DNA from: Enoplolaimus lenunculus
Lineage: Eukaryota > Nematoda > Enoplea > Enoplida > Thoracostomopsidae
NCBI GenBank assembly: GCA_030248215.1
Contig: JASANG010002539.1
Location: 1 to 64,000 of the forward strand
Length of the DNA: 64,000 bases
Reading direction: 5' to 3'
Made by a program: the position numbers and the translations under genes. Under the pieces are notes generated by a model. It saw only the letters and a list, made by a program, of their open reading frames with translations. It had not been told where the DNA came from and made no database searches. The stretch's first letter is position 1; each line of letters starts with the position of its first letter. Positions 35,097-46,769 of this stretch are shown here, one piece after another.

Positions 35097-36408
35097 TTTC
35101 GAATTGAAATAGTGATACAAAGATCACATGGCTACTTCGTAGGAATCAATTTTTGGGAACTGTTTGAAATGAGTTCCGTCGAGTTGGAATATGATAGCAT
35201 TTCAACAGCAGTTGAAAGTTGATTCAAAAATTGTAAAAACAATGTTTATCAAAAGTTAAAATTACAGCTATTAGTACAAAATTATTATGACACACGTTCG
35301 TCTACGGTAAGAAGGGTAATAGTTGGTTTTTTGACCGGAATATCTTTCCTGGGAACTGAACAATTTTAGTCCAATATATATAATGCATTAAGTGTCACAA
35401 AGGATACACACACAGTGAGGGCTGCGTTATACTTGTCGTGTGGTGCCTCCTATCAACGTCCGTCGCCCGTTCGTCACCGTTCGCCACTAACCGGCGCCGT
35501 CCGTCAAAAAGTATAGCACAATCCATAATGGTAAAATTTTCCGCTACAGCCGTTAATATTGAATCATTTGAAAGATTGAAAAACTAATCTGGTTTGTTTC
35601 GGTGTCAATTTTGCGAAAAAGATTTTTTTGCTAAGTTGATGTTGAATGAAATTTAAATTCTGGTACTACGCAGGTAGCAAACATAGATTCGTCTGTTTTG
35701 TTCATATATCGTATTCAAAACTAAAACATTATACTAAGCTATTTCAAAATACCTTCCTTTGGACCTGGTTTAGCAATATCTTGACACTCCACAAGTTTCA
35801 AATTATACGAAAAAAATCTGATCTAATCTAAACTACGCCGCTGCTGTTACGATAAATTTTATTCAAATATTAAAACTGTCTTAAATATGTCGATTGTTTA
35901 GTTTAAAAATTAATAAACTTATTCTGATCATTTAAACTGCCCAATTTACATAAAATAACAAAATGAAATAAAAATTACAAAAATATCAATGACGAATGGA
36001 AGAGAGAAGTTCACTGAGACGAGATTTGAAAAACATTCCGTACCATTTTCAGTCTCGTGGTAGACGGTGGTGGGCTGTTTTTACTCGATGACCGTGAATT
36101 GAAAGTTTTATTTTCTAGCCCAGTAAACGCACTGTGTGGTCACTATTCTAATTATTTAATACGGCAAATCACGTGAGACTCGTGTTTAACAAATATTCGA
36201 TTTTATTTGACCATATCATGAGAGAAAATTTTTAAAATTAATATTAATTTTTACAATCAGATGACAATTTTACGAGTGAACTTTAATTTTATCACTTTAG
36301 AATTCTGACAGCCAGTGGCTGTGGCGGTGCGAGAAACGTTTCACGGCCTAAGTTTGATCAATCGAGACAGAGCTTTTTTACTAAGCAGTTGAACAAGCGG
36401 GTTAAGGG
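35097..36408. other. Upstream of the PAN gene, no gene seen
   Basis: A Harbinger-like remnant lies at about 35422-35524 (GGGCTGCGTTATAC and GTATAGCACAATCC). The rest is AT-rich without supportable exons. The PAN gene promoter should lie near 35100-35400. Confidence 0.4.
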
Positions 36409-37275
36409 CAGGGTGTAAACGGATGATATATAAAAATAACGGAAACGGAAACAGATAGCGATCAAGAAATGGAAACGGAAAATAGATAATGAAGTATAAA
36501 AGTTTCAAAGATGTTTTTTCTAAACAAACCATTAAGTAAAAAATGGAACACCGGACAATATTGAAAATTACACTTATCACCGTTAAAACTAGGTAGATTG
36601 CCGATGGGTGATCAGTGAATCAAACAAAATCGTGTAGTTAAGAGCGCAAAAATCACACATTTCTTTACGGTTTCGTCACAATTTGTCTTAAGGCATCTTT
36701 CAGAAAGCTGCAAACATATTACTGTTCGAAGGCAAAAAATATATCCTCTATAGAAAAGCGAAAAATGTGAGCAAATAAAATAAACACAATTGTTGCTGCC
36801 ATTCAGAAAACCACAGATATTTTTCTATTAACAGCACATTTCAGGAGTGTAATACTTATTTGTTATTCATACTGTAAAAACAGTTTAAAAATTCAAATTT
36901 TTCTACATTATCTGGTTTCAAGTTTCCTACGATAATTTTCAACGGGTACAGAATCACAAATTTTTACCCGCGCTTTGAAATTGTTTACCGAGTTCTTACC
37001 CACAGCCGCGTTATCCACGGGTACCCGAGGGTGCCCGAGTGCATAGCGTGCAGCTCTGCACTGAAATAATATTTAAAATTTTGAATGAATTTCGTTACTT
37101 TTATTGCATATCGAACAATTGCAGCATATTTGTAATAAAAAATTGCGAGACATATACGTGATTTTTAACTAATTTTGAGTATCAAAGTAACAGAAGTTTC
37201 GCTATTTCTATAACGGAAACTGAAAATACGATTTTTACAAAAACGGAACCGGATATATTGTTTGGTCACGGGTGT
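36409..37275. mobile_element. CAGGGTGTAAACGG-ended element with nested piece
   Basis: The left end is CAGGGTGTAAACGGATG, followed by repeated AACGGAAACGGAAAC. The right part has AACGGAACCGGATAT. An ACCCGCG-rich piece (about 36930-37060) related to the 14660 element sits inside. The shorter relative at 39628-40003 ends GGTTATACCCTG, giving the family inverted repeat. Confidence 0.55.
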
Positions 37276-37324
37276 GTTTAAAGTTGCAATATTCGGATAA
37301 CTAGAGACAAAAGCTTTACCAGGG

Positions 37325-37430
37325 CGCCGCGCAGCCCGCCTCTCCAACTACATATGCTGCCGCCTAGCATACATACATTACATTTTATTATACTACATGT
37401 GCACACAACGGACTAGCGTGTGTCACATGC
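37325..37430 (-). mobile_element. tRNA-headed SINE fragment
   Basis: On the minus strand, GCATGTATG-type body sequence leads into GGAGAGGCGGGCTGCGCGGC, the start of a tRNA-like head. It is truncated after the head begins. Confidence 0.5.
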
Positions 37431-37584
37431 TTATATGCCCCAATTTTCAATAAGATCGTTCGATGACCGTCCATTCTATTTCGACTGGATACCGTTTCTA
37501 AAGCGCGGCAATTTGCCATTGCGATTACAGTGTAGCATCCATGGATGTCAAGATAAGATCGATCAGGAAATCAGACCTTTTTTG

Positions 37585-38000
37585 CTAAACAAGTGCAAAA
37601 GCAGGCATTCAGAGGTCTCGAACTAGCGGCCCTAGAATTCAGCGGTCAATACTCTACCACTGCGCCACGCAGCCCGCCTCTTCAACTCATTTTGTTGCCG
37701 ATTATTTGTCGACGTATACAGCAGCGTAGGGCCCATGTAAAGATCACGGGCGGAACGTTTTTCTGTGAGACTAGAATAGAGTAAACGCAATCTTTATTTC
37801 TAATTTTTTGCTTGGCTTACACTTTGGAATAAACTCACTCTTACGCTTAGGCTTAAGCTTAGGCTTAGACTTAGGAATATGCGTATAATACTGTTCCGCC
37901 CCTGTTCTATACATTGGACAAGCCTAGCACACATACAGTGCTATGCATTATGTTGCATGTGGCCATGACTGACATACATGTCTCACGTCACATGCTTTAC
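37585..38000 (-). mobile_element. tRNA-headed SINE interrupted by a TTAGGC-core MITE
   Basis: On the minus strand the tRNA-like part reads GGGCTGCGTGGCGCAGTGG (A box) and later GCTAGTTCGAGACC (B box). The other end of the SINE body reappears on the far side of the MITE at 37730-37919 (GCCTAGCACACATACAGTGC). The copy at 41595-41835 shows the same body uninterrupted. Confidence 0.7.
37730..37919. mobile_element. TTAGGC-core MITE nested in SINE
   Basis: The ends are GGCCCATGTAAAGATCACGG and TGTTCTATACATTGGAC. ACGCTTAGGCTTAAGCTTAGG lies inside. It splits a tRNA-headed SINE, so it is the younger of the two here. Confidence 0.8.
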
Positions 38001-39020
38001 AAAGTCAAACGCAGCTTTAGTGGTAAATCTTAATGTAAAATCTTACTTTTGGTCCTTGCTACCGGCCCCCATATGCATGTTTTACTCCATCCTTGAATGA
38101 AATCTTTTGCCTACCTATATATAATGTTGCCTATTAACACATACTTTACAAATTTATTAGACAGCGGGGTGCAACCATATTATAAAATACAAGAACCGAA
38201 ACCGGTACTGTAAATTCAAAATAGTGCCGGATTTGCCTACTACTTGAACCGGAATTAAAGTTGCATCCTGTAAAGCAAATACAAAATAGCAATCTTCTAT
38301 TATCTGACAAAAACAGTGTTGTCAAAAAGTTATACAAAACTTTAAAAAGTTTAAGAAAACCTACAATTTGAACGAACGAACATGTAAATTTTCCCATTGG
38401 TTCAACAAAATATACGCAAATAGAGCTACAGGTTTTTGGAAATATTGAAATAATTGCTGCTCGTAGAAAATGTTTCACTTAAGGCTTTGAAAATGTCAAC
38501 ACTGACGAATCCAGGATTTTTCGAAATCGATGAACTTCAGGTGTATCTGAACCGCGCCGTATTTTGAAAATTCGTTTAAACTTTTAATCGAAATATTTGG
38601 ACCACTGCAGGGGTATCGCGGTAGTCCTGCCAGCTTTCTAGCATCCGCTCTTGAGTAAGCCAGGATGTTTTTGTAAAACTGTTATAAAATACTGAGTTTA
38701 TTGTACAAAATTTGTAATAAATCTGTGAAAAACAGGCGTCATTTATTTAAATCGCACTGTGATAAATGTGAGTAAATTATATTTCAATATTATTATTAAC
38801 ACGTAATCAAAAAAACGTAAAAGTCAAAATATAATTTTTTCCATTAAACTTTTAAAAAATCAGAACGAGTGACGGTTTTTACTCTTAAAAACCTTCTTTC
38901 TCAAATATTAATATTTAATATTACATAAACATGATGACCTAAATAATTGTCCCTTAATGTAGTGCAAGTTATTTGTATGCTCGCCCCTGTCTTATATTTT
39001 AAATTTTAACAATATATATG

Positions 39021-39054
<34 letters not shown>

Positions 39055-39627
39055 GGGGAAGGGCTCAGCACCCTCTGCAGGAATTTGCCTCCACTTTCCT
39101 TAGAAAATTTTTAAATTTGCTTGTAAGTCATCAACAACCCTGGTGTGCCCTTTCTGAAATATCTTTAGTCTCTTAGCACAGTGAGCTGGCTATCGGCCTG
39201 CATGTTGCTCAAATTTTGGGATGAGTCTGATTGTTGAAGTTTCAGGAGAGAGCATATAGGTACTACCTTCGCCTCTGCCCTTGCACACGCCCTTGAAGCA
39301 TTTATCTTAAGTTGTTGCGTTGGCTCAAGATCATTATTTTAGTTCTTAACTTTTAGAAACAATAAATCGTTTATATTGTTGGCATACAAACGTTTAATTT
39401 GATTGTTCGGCTACTGAAAAGTTCAGGGGCGAAACGTTTTTCTCTGGGACGGCAATAAAGGAAGCTCAAGCTTTAGACTATTTTTTGCGTACGCTTTGGT
39501 ATAGCCTGAAATGTAATCTCCTTCTTAGGCTTAGGCTTAGGCTTAGGATATATTTGCCGAATGTTTTAAGCAAAGTTACTACTTAATAGTTTGCGCAGAG
39601 CTAAAGGTACATACATATACAGCTTCC
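38001..39627. other. Gene-free region with remnants
   Basis: A CCGG-type element remnant lies at about 38163-38265 (GGGGTGCAACC...GTTGCATCCTG). An eroded CCCGTAGC-family copy is at about 39060-39200, and a truncated TTAGGC-core MITE at about 39420-39560. No supported gene. Confidence 0.45.
39011..39054. repeat. AT dinucleotide microsatellite
   Basis: The (AT)n tract is nearly perfect over about 44 bp, with one early interruption. Confidence 0.95.
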
Positions 39628-40003
39628 AATGTTTAAACGGATGATAAAAATAACGGAAACGGAAACGGAAAAAAGATATTGAAGTATATAAATTTCAAAT
39701 AAATTTTATAATTCTGCCAACGCAATTGAAACGTGTAAATGTTCACCATGCTTGCTAAAATTTTGAAGAAACAGTGGCGGATGCGCCGAAATTTAAAACA
39801 TTATGGATCAATATCGTTGTATTTCTTTCAGTTCGGACAATAGCAGCACATCTGTCACGAAAAATTGCGAGAAATTTACGTAATTTACAACTAATTTTGA
39901 ACGTAAAAATAAACGAATTTCCGGTATCTTTATTACGGAAACGGAAACGGATACCGATGTTTAGCGGTACGGAAAACGGAAACGGATATCCGGTTATACC
40001 CTG
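39628..40003. mobile_element. CAGGGT-family element with ACGGAAACGG ends
   Basis: The right end complemented, CAGGGTATAACCGGATATCC, pairs with the left AATGTTTAAACGGATG. Subterminal repeats are AACGGAAACGGAAAC. It is a sister of the element at 36409. Confidence 0.6.
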
Positions 40004-40284
40004 ACCGCTTCTTTCAATTTGAATAAACTTTTAATAAGCCATCTTGGTAGTAAACATATCTGTCATAATTTATTAGTAGAATAATTGTTGAGTTTGTCAA
40101 ATTTAATTTAAAGTAAACAGAGATTATGGCTTGGATCAAATACCCCTGGATGAACAGAAATATTTGTTTTAATAGTCAATGCGAAAAATGAAACGTTGTT
40201 AAATGCGTTATTAAGCAAAATCAAACTCTCGAAAAATATTACAAGCCTAATAATCTCCGAAGAACTATGCAAATAATATTACTG

Positions 40285-40514
40285 CACTGTAAATTTCAGT
40301 GAGTAAATTTTAACTCAGAATTAGTTGAATCACTCAGACTGAGTTAGGACTATCAGAACTCAGAATTTTGAGTTGATTCAATTCACTCTGAATTAATTAA
40401 TCAACTCACCCAGAGTCAACTCAGCTCAGAGTGAGTTAAAGTTTACTGTTATTAACTCAGAAATAACCAACTCGCTAGTTGAATTGATTAATCAACTCAT
40501 TGGAATTTACAGTG
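40285..40514. mobile_element. Foldback MITE, CACTGTAAATT family
   Basis: The ends CACTGTAAATTTCAGTGAG and the complement of TTGGAATTTACAGTG are inverted repeats. The interior is full of AACTCA / TGAGTT in both senses. A copy in the opposite orientation is at 51556-51807. The target duplication is unclear. Confidence 0.75.
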
Positions 40515-40756
40515 TGGTTCAACATCGAAAAAACCAAATATTACTTTCCTAATCTTTTAAAATATATTTTCAGAGGTTTCCTAAGACAGAGTTACTGATA
40601 AACATGTTGTACCAGTTACATAGATGTTCTGCTGAAGTTTTCTAAAAACACAGCTTGATTTTGCAACTGCAGTGCTGGGAGGCAAGATTTTACCAGTTAC
40701 GCAAGTCAATTTATTCACAGGTTTGGTATTTTACATTACGCCTAGTATAGTTGAAA

Positions 40757-40925
40757 TGGGCCCGTAGTATAGGAGGGACAGGGAAGCTCAGCCCCCATCC
40801 GGAAAAAATTTTGCCCTCCCCTCAGAAAATTTTCAGCCTGGCTTCTAAGTCAACGAAAACCCTTATACGTCCCTTCTGAAAATTTTTTAGCCTCGCTAGC
40901 AAGGTGAGCTGGATACGAGCTTGAG
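40757..40925. mobile_element. CCCGTAGC-ended short element
   Basis: It runs from GGGCCCGTAG to AGCAAGGTGAGCTGGATACG, with GAAAATTTTCAGCCTGGC inside. It belongs to the family of 19131, 21701, 22591 and 56073. Confidence 0.65.
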
Positions 40926-41569
40926 CTGACGTATTAAATATCCAAGTGATTAATAAAAATAGGACAGGAGGTAGATTCTTAAATTGTACTTCCTTGCAAA
41001 CCTCAAAATAGAATCGTTTCCCTTGTTTACGTCAGTCTCAAAAACTGACAAAGGTGTTTGAATTAAAATTTAAAATTCAAAAATTAACTCTATATACATG
41101 TATATTTTGTAAATTATTCCTGCATTTTTTGAATTTTTAAATTTACTGAGGTCACACAAATTACCTGAACAAATGTGTGTCGGCCAAATACAAAAAGTGC
41201 ATGGAAGTGAATACAACGTCGAGCAAAACGATAAAACAATTTTATATCTTCTTAAAAGAATGGTAGTAAAATTTAAGTTTGACCCAAAATTATTGAAATT
41301 CAAGTATATAACAGAACACGAGTTAAACCGTGGGTCAAAGCATTCTTACCCCGAATTGTAGTAAATATTTAAACCTTGACGTTTTTACAGCGCTCGGTTG
41401 TTTTATTTTAAAGCATTAATTGCAATATATACAAATGAAAATTATAACGTCTTCCTTTGTGTTAACTGGAATAGTAGTTACAAACCCGTGGCGGATTCAA
41501 AAACTTTTGACGCGCAGAACCGTATGATATACAGTAAAAAATTTTGCTATTTTAGTTTTAAATCTCGGC
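40926..41569. other. Gene-free region
   Basis: No supported exon. A hAT-like end (GTGGCGGATTCAAAAAC) appears near 41492. Confidence 0.35.
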
Positions 41570-41998
41570 CCATGTAGAGATCAGGGTCGTGTAAGCATGC
41601 GAGACATGCTTGTCCGTCATGTGCACATGCAATATAGTGCAGTGCATTGTATGTATGCTAGCTGGCAGCATACGGTCGACACATATAGTCGACGAAAAAT
41701 GCAATTGGAGAGGCGGGCTACGTGGCGCAGTGTAGAGTGCTCGCTTAAAGTTCCATAGGCTGAGAGTTCGATCCCCGCTCTAGCCGCTTTTCCAGCTGCT
41801 TAGTTGAAAGGTATGATGTCCCGGATCCTACCTGACTGACAGGGCGGAACGTTTTTCGGTGGGACTGGAACAGAGTAAGTTTACGCTTAATAATAATATT
41901 TTTATGCTTGGATTAGACTTAGGAATAATCTCATTCTTACGCTTAGACTTAGGCTTATGAATATGCTTATAATACTGTTCCGTCCGTGTTCTTTACAT
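41570..41998. mobile_element. TTAGGC-core MITE carrying a SINE
   Basis: The left end GGCCCATGTAGAGATCAGGG and the right end CTTTACATTGGCC enclose a family-typical right half (GGACTGGAACAGAGTAAG, CTTAGACTTAGGCTTATG). The left end is separated from GGGCGGAACG by a SINE at about 41595-41835. CAGGG occurs on both sides of the SINE and may be its target duplication. Confidence 0.75.
41595..41835 (+). mobile_element. tRNA-headed SINE nested in MITE
   Basis: The tRNA-like part is GGGCTACGTGGCGCAGTG (A box) then GAGAGTTCGATCCCCGC (B box), at about 41716-41787. The body (about 41600-41700) matches the copies at 37325-37430 and 37585-38000. Confidence 0.7.
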
Positions 41999-42307
41999 TG
42001 GCCCAAATCTCTCAATTCAAAATTTTAATGTTGACCGTTGTTGGGGACTAGAAGCTAGTACTTGGTTTTATAATATTGTTATTTGAACCATATTTTTCTC
42101 ACAACTTGGGCCACAATTTTTAAGCGAGTAAACTAAAATATTCACAAACCTAATTTTAAGGACAAAGTTAAATTATGTAAGGTATATAACGAGCCCGTCT
42201 ATTTCCCCATTATTGAAATATATCGTTATAAAGCGGTAACGTTGTTGCGAATATAACTGGTCTTTAGCTTTGAACAGTAAGTTTTTCAACATTCTTAATA
42301 CTTTATA

Positions 42308-42521
42308 CGCTGTAAAAATGGTGAGTCAAATTGATCTCTCCGAAATAGGCTTTTCCTGACTACACAAACTGAGTGAAATTCGATTGCGCCAAAGTCAAAT
42401 TAGACTCACGAAGCGATTCAGTGAATCGAATTCGACTCTGGCGGAGTCGAATTTTGATTCAGTTTGTGTAGCCAAGAAAAGTCTATTTCGGAGAGTCTTT
42501 GACTCACCATTTTTTGCAGTG
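42308..42521. mobile_element. Foldback MITE, GGTGAGTCAAATTGA family
   Basis: TA at both sides (42306-42307 and 42522-42523). The ends CGCTGTAAAAATGGTGAGTC and GACTCACCATTTTTTGCAGTG are inverted. The arms GAAATAGGCTTTTCCTGACT pair with a complementary arm. A longer-lived match is at 57045-57244. Confidence 0.8.
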
Positions 42522-43131
42522 TATATTCAAACAAGAATGTTTAAATTGAAATTCAAAACAGGCTATTAAAAATTCCCGGTCCAGTAGACAACTGCTGTTC
42601 ATTGCAGTGCTTTATTATCTCCTTCTTGAAGTGATGCAATGTGTATATTTACATAATGATTTTTATGTATTCACCATCGATCAAATAAAAGCCTAAAATT
42701 ATACCTAACTGTCAGGTACAATTGGCTTGTCCATCCCAACACGTTCGTAGCTTTATTGACCGACCAAATTTTGCCCCTGGCATAAATACCCTTGTTAACT
42801 TTTCAATACCCTAACTTTGCGCCTTACATATTAAAAATTAAGCTCCGTTTGTATATTTTCTAGCAGCTTTGTTGTTATGTATCTTGCAGGCCGATTTGCT
42901 ATTCAGGCTAATTACTAATTGGCGTATGCCAATCTGTTATTCAATGCAAATAGCAGTTTGGCCTGGACTAAACTACTGTTGAACTTATAGACCAATCAGA
43001 TTTGATTATTTAGGCAGAGACAATATCGTTAACCAATCAGCGTTGGTCGTACATCACTGTTCGCTCATGATTTTCATTGATGCACTTCCGCATTTTTCCA
43101 CTAATTACTCGAAAGGCTGCTAGAGTTGTAG
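42522..43131. other. Gene-free region
   Basis: Nothing I can support as a gene or element. Confidence 0.35.
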
Positions 43132-43446
43132 CAAGAGTGGATGGTGCATACTTCAATAAGAGTGTGCAACTGGGTACATTCTGTGTATAAAAAATAGACC
43201 AGACACGCGTTGCGTTTTAGCCTTACCACCCCTTTATTTAGAGGCGGAGTACAACCAATGCTAACCTTGGTACTTTATGTATACAGCGTCAAGCATGGCC
43301 CTCTAATAGCTTAATTTATGAGTATTCATGTGATAGCGACCTCCTTGTGAACAAGGTGGGGACGGCCGAAAACTCAACGCCCGGTGGTACATTTTATACC
43401 ATTTGGGACCCCAAGAGTTGCACACTCTTGTCATTATTCACTCTTG
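43132..43446. mobile_element. CAAGAGTG-ended element with 7-bp duplication
   Basis: The ends are CAAGAGTGGATGG and ATTCACTCTTG, with subterminal TAAGAGTGTGCAACT on both arms. GTTGTAG occurs on both sides (43125-43131 and 43447-43453). It is 315 bp. The short open frame inside it is repeat-derived. Confidence 0.8.
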
Positions 43447-43801
43447 GTTGTAGTAAGTTCAATAATTATAAATGCCGTGTCCAAAACACGTATTTATGCA
43501 GCAATATACAAATCTCGCTAATGTCAACGCAAACAGTGCCCAAGAATATTTTTGATCTCTTGCATCCAGGAGGCTACGCTAAGGGATGTTAAGAAATACT
43601 TATAATATTGTCTATTGGCAGTGATAATATCTTCTCTATTCATCTCTCGTCTATACGCCCTGTATACTGGAAACTTGTTTTTCGAAGTTTGTTAACAGGG
43701 TTTTTCTTGTCTCTCCAGAAATTTTGGTCTGAATTATATTTCTACTGTTGCTCTTCTTGTATACGTCACTTGATCCTGAAGTCTTCGTAGTTCGAACGAC
43801 C

Positions 43802-45345
43802 TCAAGTGGTCCGTTTAACCCCGACACCGTTTATGATGTGACCGCGGCGGATTTTCGGCATTACACCGTGACATCCTACACTGATCACTTCGTAGCTTCT
43901 TCGATATTCGTAAATTCCCGATTCAGTACAGCCTACCCGACGAACAACAGGAACTTCCCGGCGTATGGGAACACAGTCGGCCATAGTTGCCCCCCTTGAG
44001 CTACGGCAGAGGCACTGAACAGTCCGTAAGGTTTGTGGTTCCCGGCTGGCGTCTCTGTTGATCATCAAACGCCAAGGGCATAAAGATCGATCCATTAACC
44101 GGGACTTGGCTGCAGTTGAAGGCGCCCGGGTGCAAATTGACGGATCGAGGGTAAGTCTGCCAAATGTTGTGTCACGAATCTTGGAACCTCCACGGCGTTG
44201 ACCGTAACTTGTTAGCCTATGAAGCGGTCGTCTATCTGAAAGTGTATGAATCGTATTCTGAACTGAATCCATAAGGTCAAAAATTCAACCGAAGCTTAAA
44301 CCTAAAAATGAAGCTCAAGCGTAGCAAATCACAAATTTTGGAAACCTCGCTGACGGCGCCGTAAAAGGTTAGTGTAAACTGAACTAACAGTTTGGTTTAG
44401 TCTTTGACTAATTTAAAATCTTACGTATTTTTTGTTTAAGCAATGCTTAGTGAACTCTCAGATACACATAATTTTTGCGCTGGATATGTTACTTAAACCA
44501 AACCACAAGTTTAGTTAAACTTGTGTTGCGGGTTCACGTTCAGGCTTTAAATCGGTGATGAGCAAATGTTCAATGCTTGACATAGCTAAATAACTTCAAG
44601 TTGTCGCTAGCGAAAATTTTGCTTGAAACTTAAAAGGTGAACGTCAATTAACAATGAACCAAATTATTTCTACTGCAGCGGGCCACACTCTGTTCCATCT
44701 GCGGGGTTAATTTGCATAATGCGTGCCAAGTCGACCTTACAAAAGACTGAACTTCTGATGAGGGTCAGTATAGCTAGAAAAGGTTAGGAATAGGTTTGTT
44801 CATGGTTCGTTGTTATGAATGTTTCTCTTCGTTTTGTGATGCGAATGTTCTGGTTACAGGTGTATTTGAATAATATAATAAATCATGTATCAACTACGGT
44901 TGTTGTGTTCTACGATGTTTTTGCTTATGGCATCTTTTGATACTGGGAGCACATTGGTTGTTCCAGGGGGAGGACAGACTTACTCGCCCAGCTCTTACAA
45001 CGGGGGTACTAAACAAACGACCATACCAGCAATCGCTGAAACTACTGCTGGCCACCTCCGGCTGAATTTCGATTCTAGATCATTACCTGTTTGCGCTTCT
45101 CGCAACCAAGTCAACATAAGTTTAGGCAATTGTTCTGAATCTTTACACGCTTTCGCGTTAATATTTGTTTCTTCATTGTATTCTTCGACACCTAACGTCT
45201 TGTATCGATACCGGCTTTCGTTGTTGCTTCCGGTCGAGTGAAACACCCAGCTATTTGGCCATTTATCGTTTTGTTTCCAAGGAATTGCCGAACTGCAAGA
45301 AACGAGTTGTAGTACCACTGTTATTCGTATCGTTTGTAGCGCAAT
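43802..45345 (-). CDS. IL-17-like cytokine, two 3' exons (5' end unresolved)
   Basis: Exons seen (coding order) are 45345-45087 and 44235-43802, joined in phase 1 (ACAG|GTAATG to TTTCAG|AT) for 230 residues. The frame starts with a signal-like stretch (RITVVLQLVSCSSA) but has no ATG, so a short upstream exon is expected. The C-terminal half fits the IL-17 cystine-knot pattern: SLCPWRLMINRDASREPQTL at about 137-156, then QCLC, DCVPIRREVPVVRR at about 173-186, a GC, and EVISVGC at about 202-208. In IL-17s the CPW...N.D..R.P motif, C.C, VP...V.VLRR and VGCTC occur in this order. Here the final C.C is GCHG and the CxCxGC lacks its last cysteine, so the disulphide set is reduced. IL-17-type ligands act through IL-17 receptors, including in nematode neurons. 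A different cystine-knot family is possible but less likely. Confidence 0.78.
44885..45010 (+). CDS. Possible first exon of a secreted protein, antisense to the IL-17-like intron
   Basis: ATG at 44885 opens MYQLRLLCSTMFLLMASFDT, a good signal peptide. It is followed by a Gly/Ser/Tyr-rich stretch (VVPGGGQTYSPSSYNGG) like the start of the PAN gene's mature part. A 3' splice site (CTGGTTACAG) lies about 30 bp upstream, as expected for a leader exon or trans-splice site. A donor G|GTACTA is possible near 45006. I found no downstream exon on the plus strand, so this may be chance, a remnant or a partial gene. Confidence 0.3.
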
Positions 45346-45474
45346 CTAAAATTGTCAAAATTTTAAATATCCAAATAACTGCTACAAGTACATTTTCGAT
45401 ATATTTAGGTTTGCATTAGGTTTAAAAATAAGCCTACCTATACCTTTGAAACCACGACCTTAAATGCGAGGAAG

Positions 45475-45677
45475 GGCCCATTTTACTTTAAGGGGCGTCT
45501 AGATTTCTGGTGGCTCTATAGAAGAGTAGGTTTAGATTCTAGATTATATTTTTTTGCTTAGGCTTAGGCTTAGGCTTAGGCTTAGGCTTAGGAACTCATT
45601 TTTGCAACGCTTAGGCTTAGGTTTATGATTAGGAATACGCTTAATCTACTGTTACGCCCCTTCAAGTAACATTGGCC
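45475..45677. mobile_element. TTAGGC-core MITE with exact 8-bp duplication
   Basis: The ends are GGCCCATTTTACTTTAAGGG and AGTAACATTGGCC. CGAGGAAG is duplicated exactly at 45467-45474 and 45678-45685. The core has five consecutive CTTAGG hexamers, then a second short array. This copy fixes the family boundaries. Confidence 0.92.
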
Positions 45678-46214
45678 CGAGGAAGTGTACGTGGGCCAAA
45701 AATGTTTGTTTAGATTCAAAAACAATTTTTTCTCAACCAGAATACGACACTGTATTCTCAGATCTGTGTAGCATATATCACCAGTTATTAATAGGCTTTC
45801 AAACAAGCGAGGTGCGGTATTTGTTGATCTGAAAATTTGCACAGAAAAAAGTTATTTCAAGTTCAAAGACGTGCTAAACATGTAATTCGTTCGCTGGTTT
45901 TTTGGTTAGAAGGTCTATTACCAACTGGTGAAAGGTGTTACACACATTTGGGAATACAGATAAAAGTCGGTCGCACAGTAATGGTTGCTAGCTGTACCCG
46001 GAACGGTGTCTAGCACCAACTGCCAGTTAATAGTTAGGTCTTGTAATTATTGCACCAAAAAACTGACTGTATGAAATATTAATGGTTTCGTGCGTTTGGT
46101 TGGAAATCTTATGCCGTCCGACTAACGGGTGACAGGTGCTGTAGCCATTTGAAAGTGGTGTTCTTATATTGTGTAAACGGCCATTCTTTGGGTTCTGGCT
46201 GAAAAAACTTGAAC

Positions 46215-46490
46215 GGCCAATGTAAAGAACAGGGGCGGAAGAGTATTATAAAAGCATCTTCCTAAGCCTAAGCCTGAGCCTAAGCCTAAGCGTAAGGATG
46301 ATGATATTGCTAAGCCTAAGGCTAAGGCTAAGCCTAAGCCTAAGCCTAAGCCTAAGCGTAAAAATGAGGATATTCCTAACCCCAAGTCTAAGCCAAAGCC
46401 TAAGCCAAGTAAAAAAATTAGTCTAAAACTTAAGCTTATTCTATTCTAGTCCCACAGAAAACCGTTACGCTCCTGATCGGTACATGGGCC
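46215..46490. mobile_element. TTAGGC-core MITE, longest core
   Basis: The ends are GGCCAATGTAAAGAACAGGG and the complement of GGCCCATGTACCGATCAGG. Three CCTAAG arrays are separated by AAGGATGATGATATTG-type spacers. It is 276 bp. Confidence 0.88.
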
Positions 46491-46769
46491 CATGAAGGTA
46501 AGCCTAACAAACTAAGAACATAAACTGAAACATATTCATGGTTAATACAGATGTAGCATCACATTTTTACTTACCATAAATGCAAAGTAGTGCATTAGTG
46601 ACTGAGATTAATTTTACCAAATTAAATTTGTTGCAATAAGCACAATTAAAGAAACTTTGATTTGGTTCCTTTGATAAATCTGCAATAGGAATAGGATGTG
46701 AACTTGGAGTACTGACTCGAATTCTGAACAGTAACTTGAATGTACAAGATTGTGTTTAACGACCTTGAC

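Noticed and set aside
38146-38478. 110-codon minus-strand frame
   Set aside because: It overlaps a CCGG-type element remnant with GGGGTGCAACC ends and is hydrophobic only through AT-rich codons.
44995-45078. Extension of the IL-17-like exon past the donor at 45087
   Set aside because: The frame stays open, but the ACAG|GTAATG donor and the phase-1 acceptor at 44235 give a continuous family-consistent protein, so the extension is intronic.
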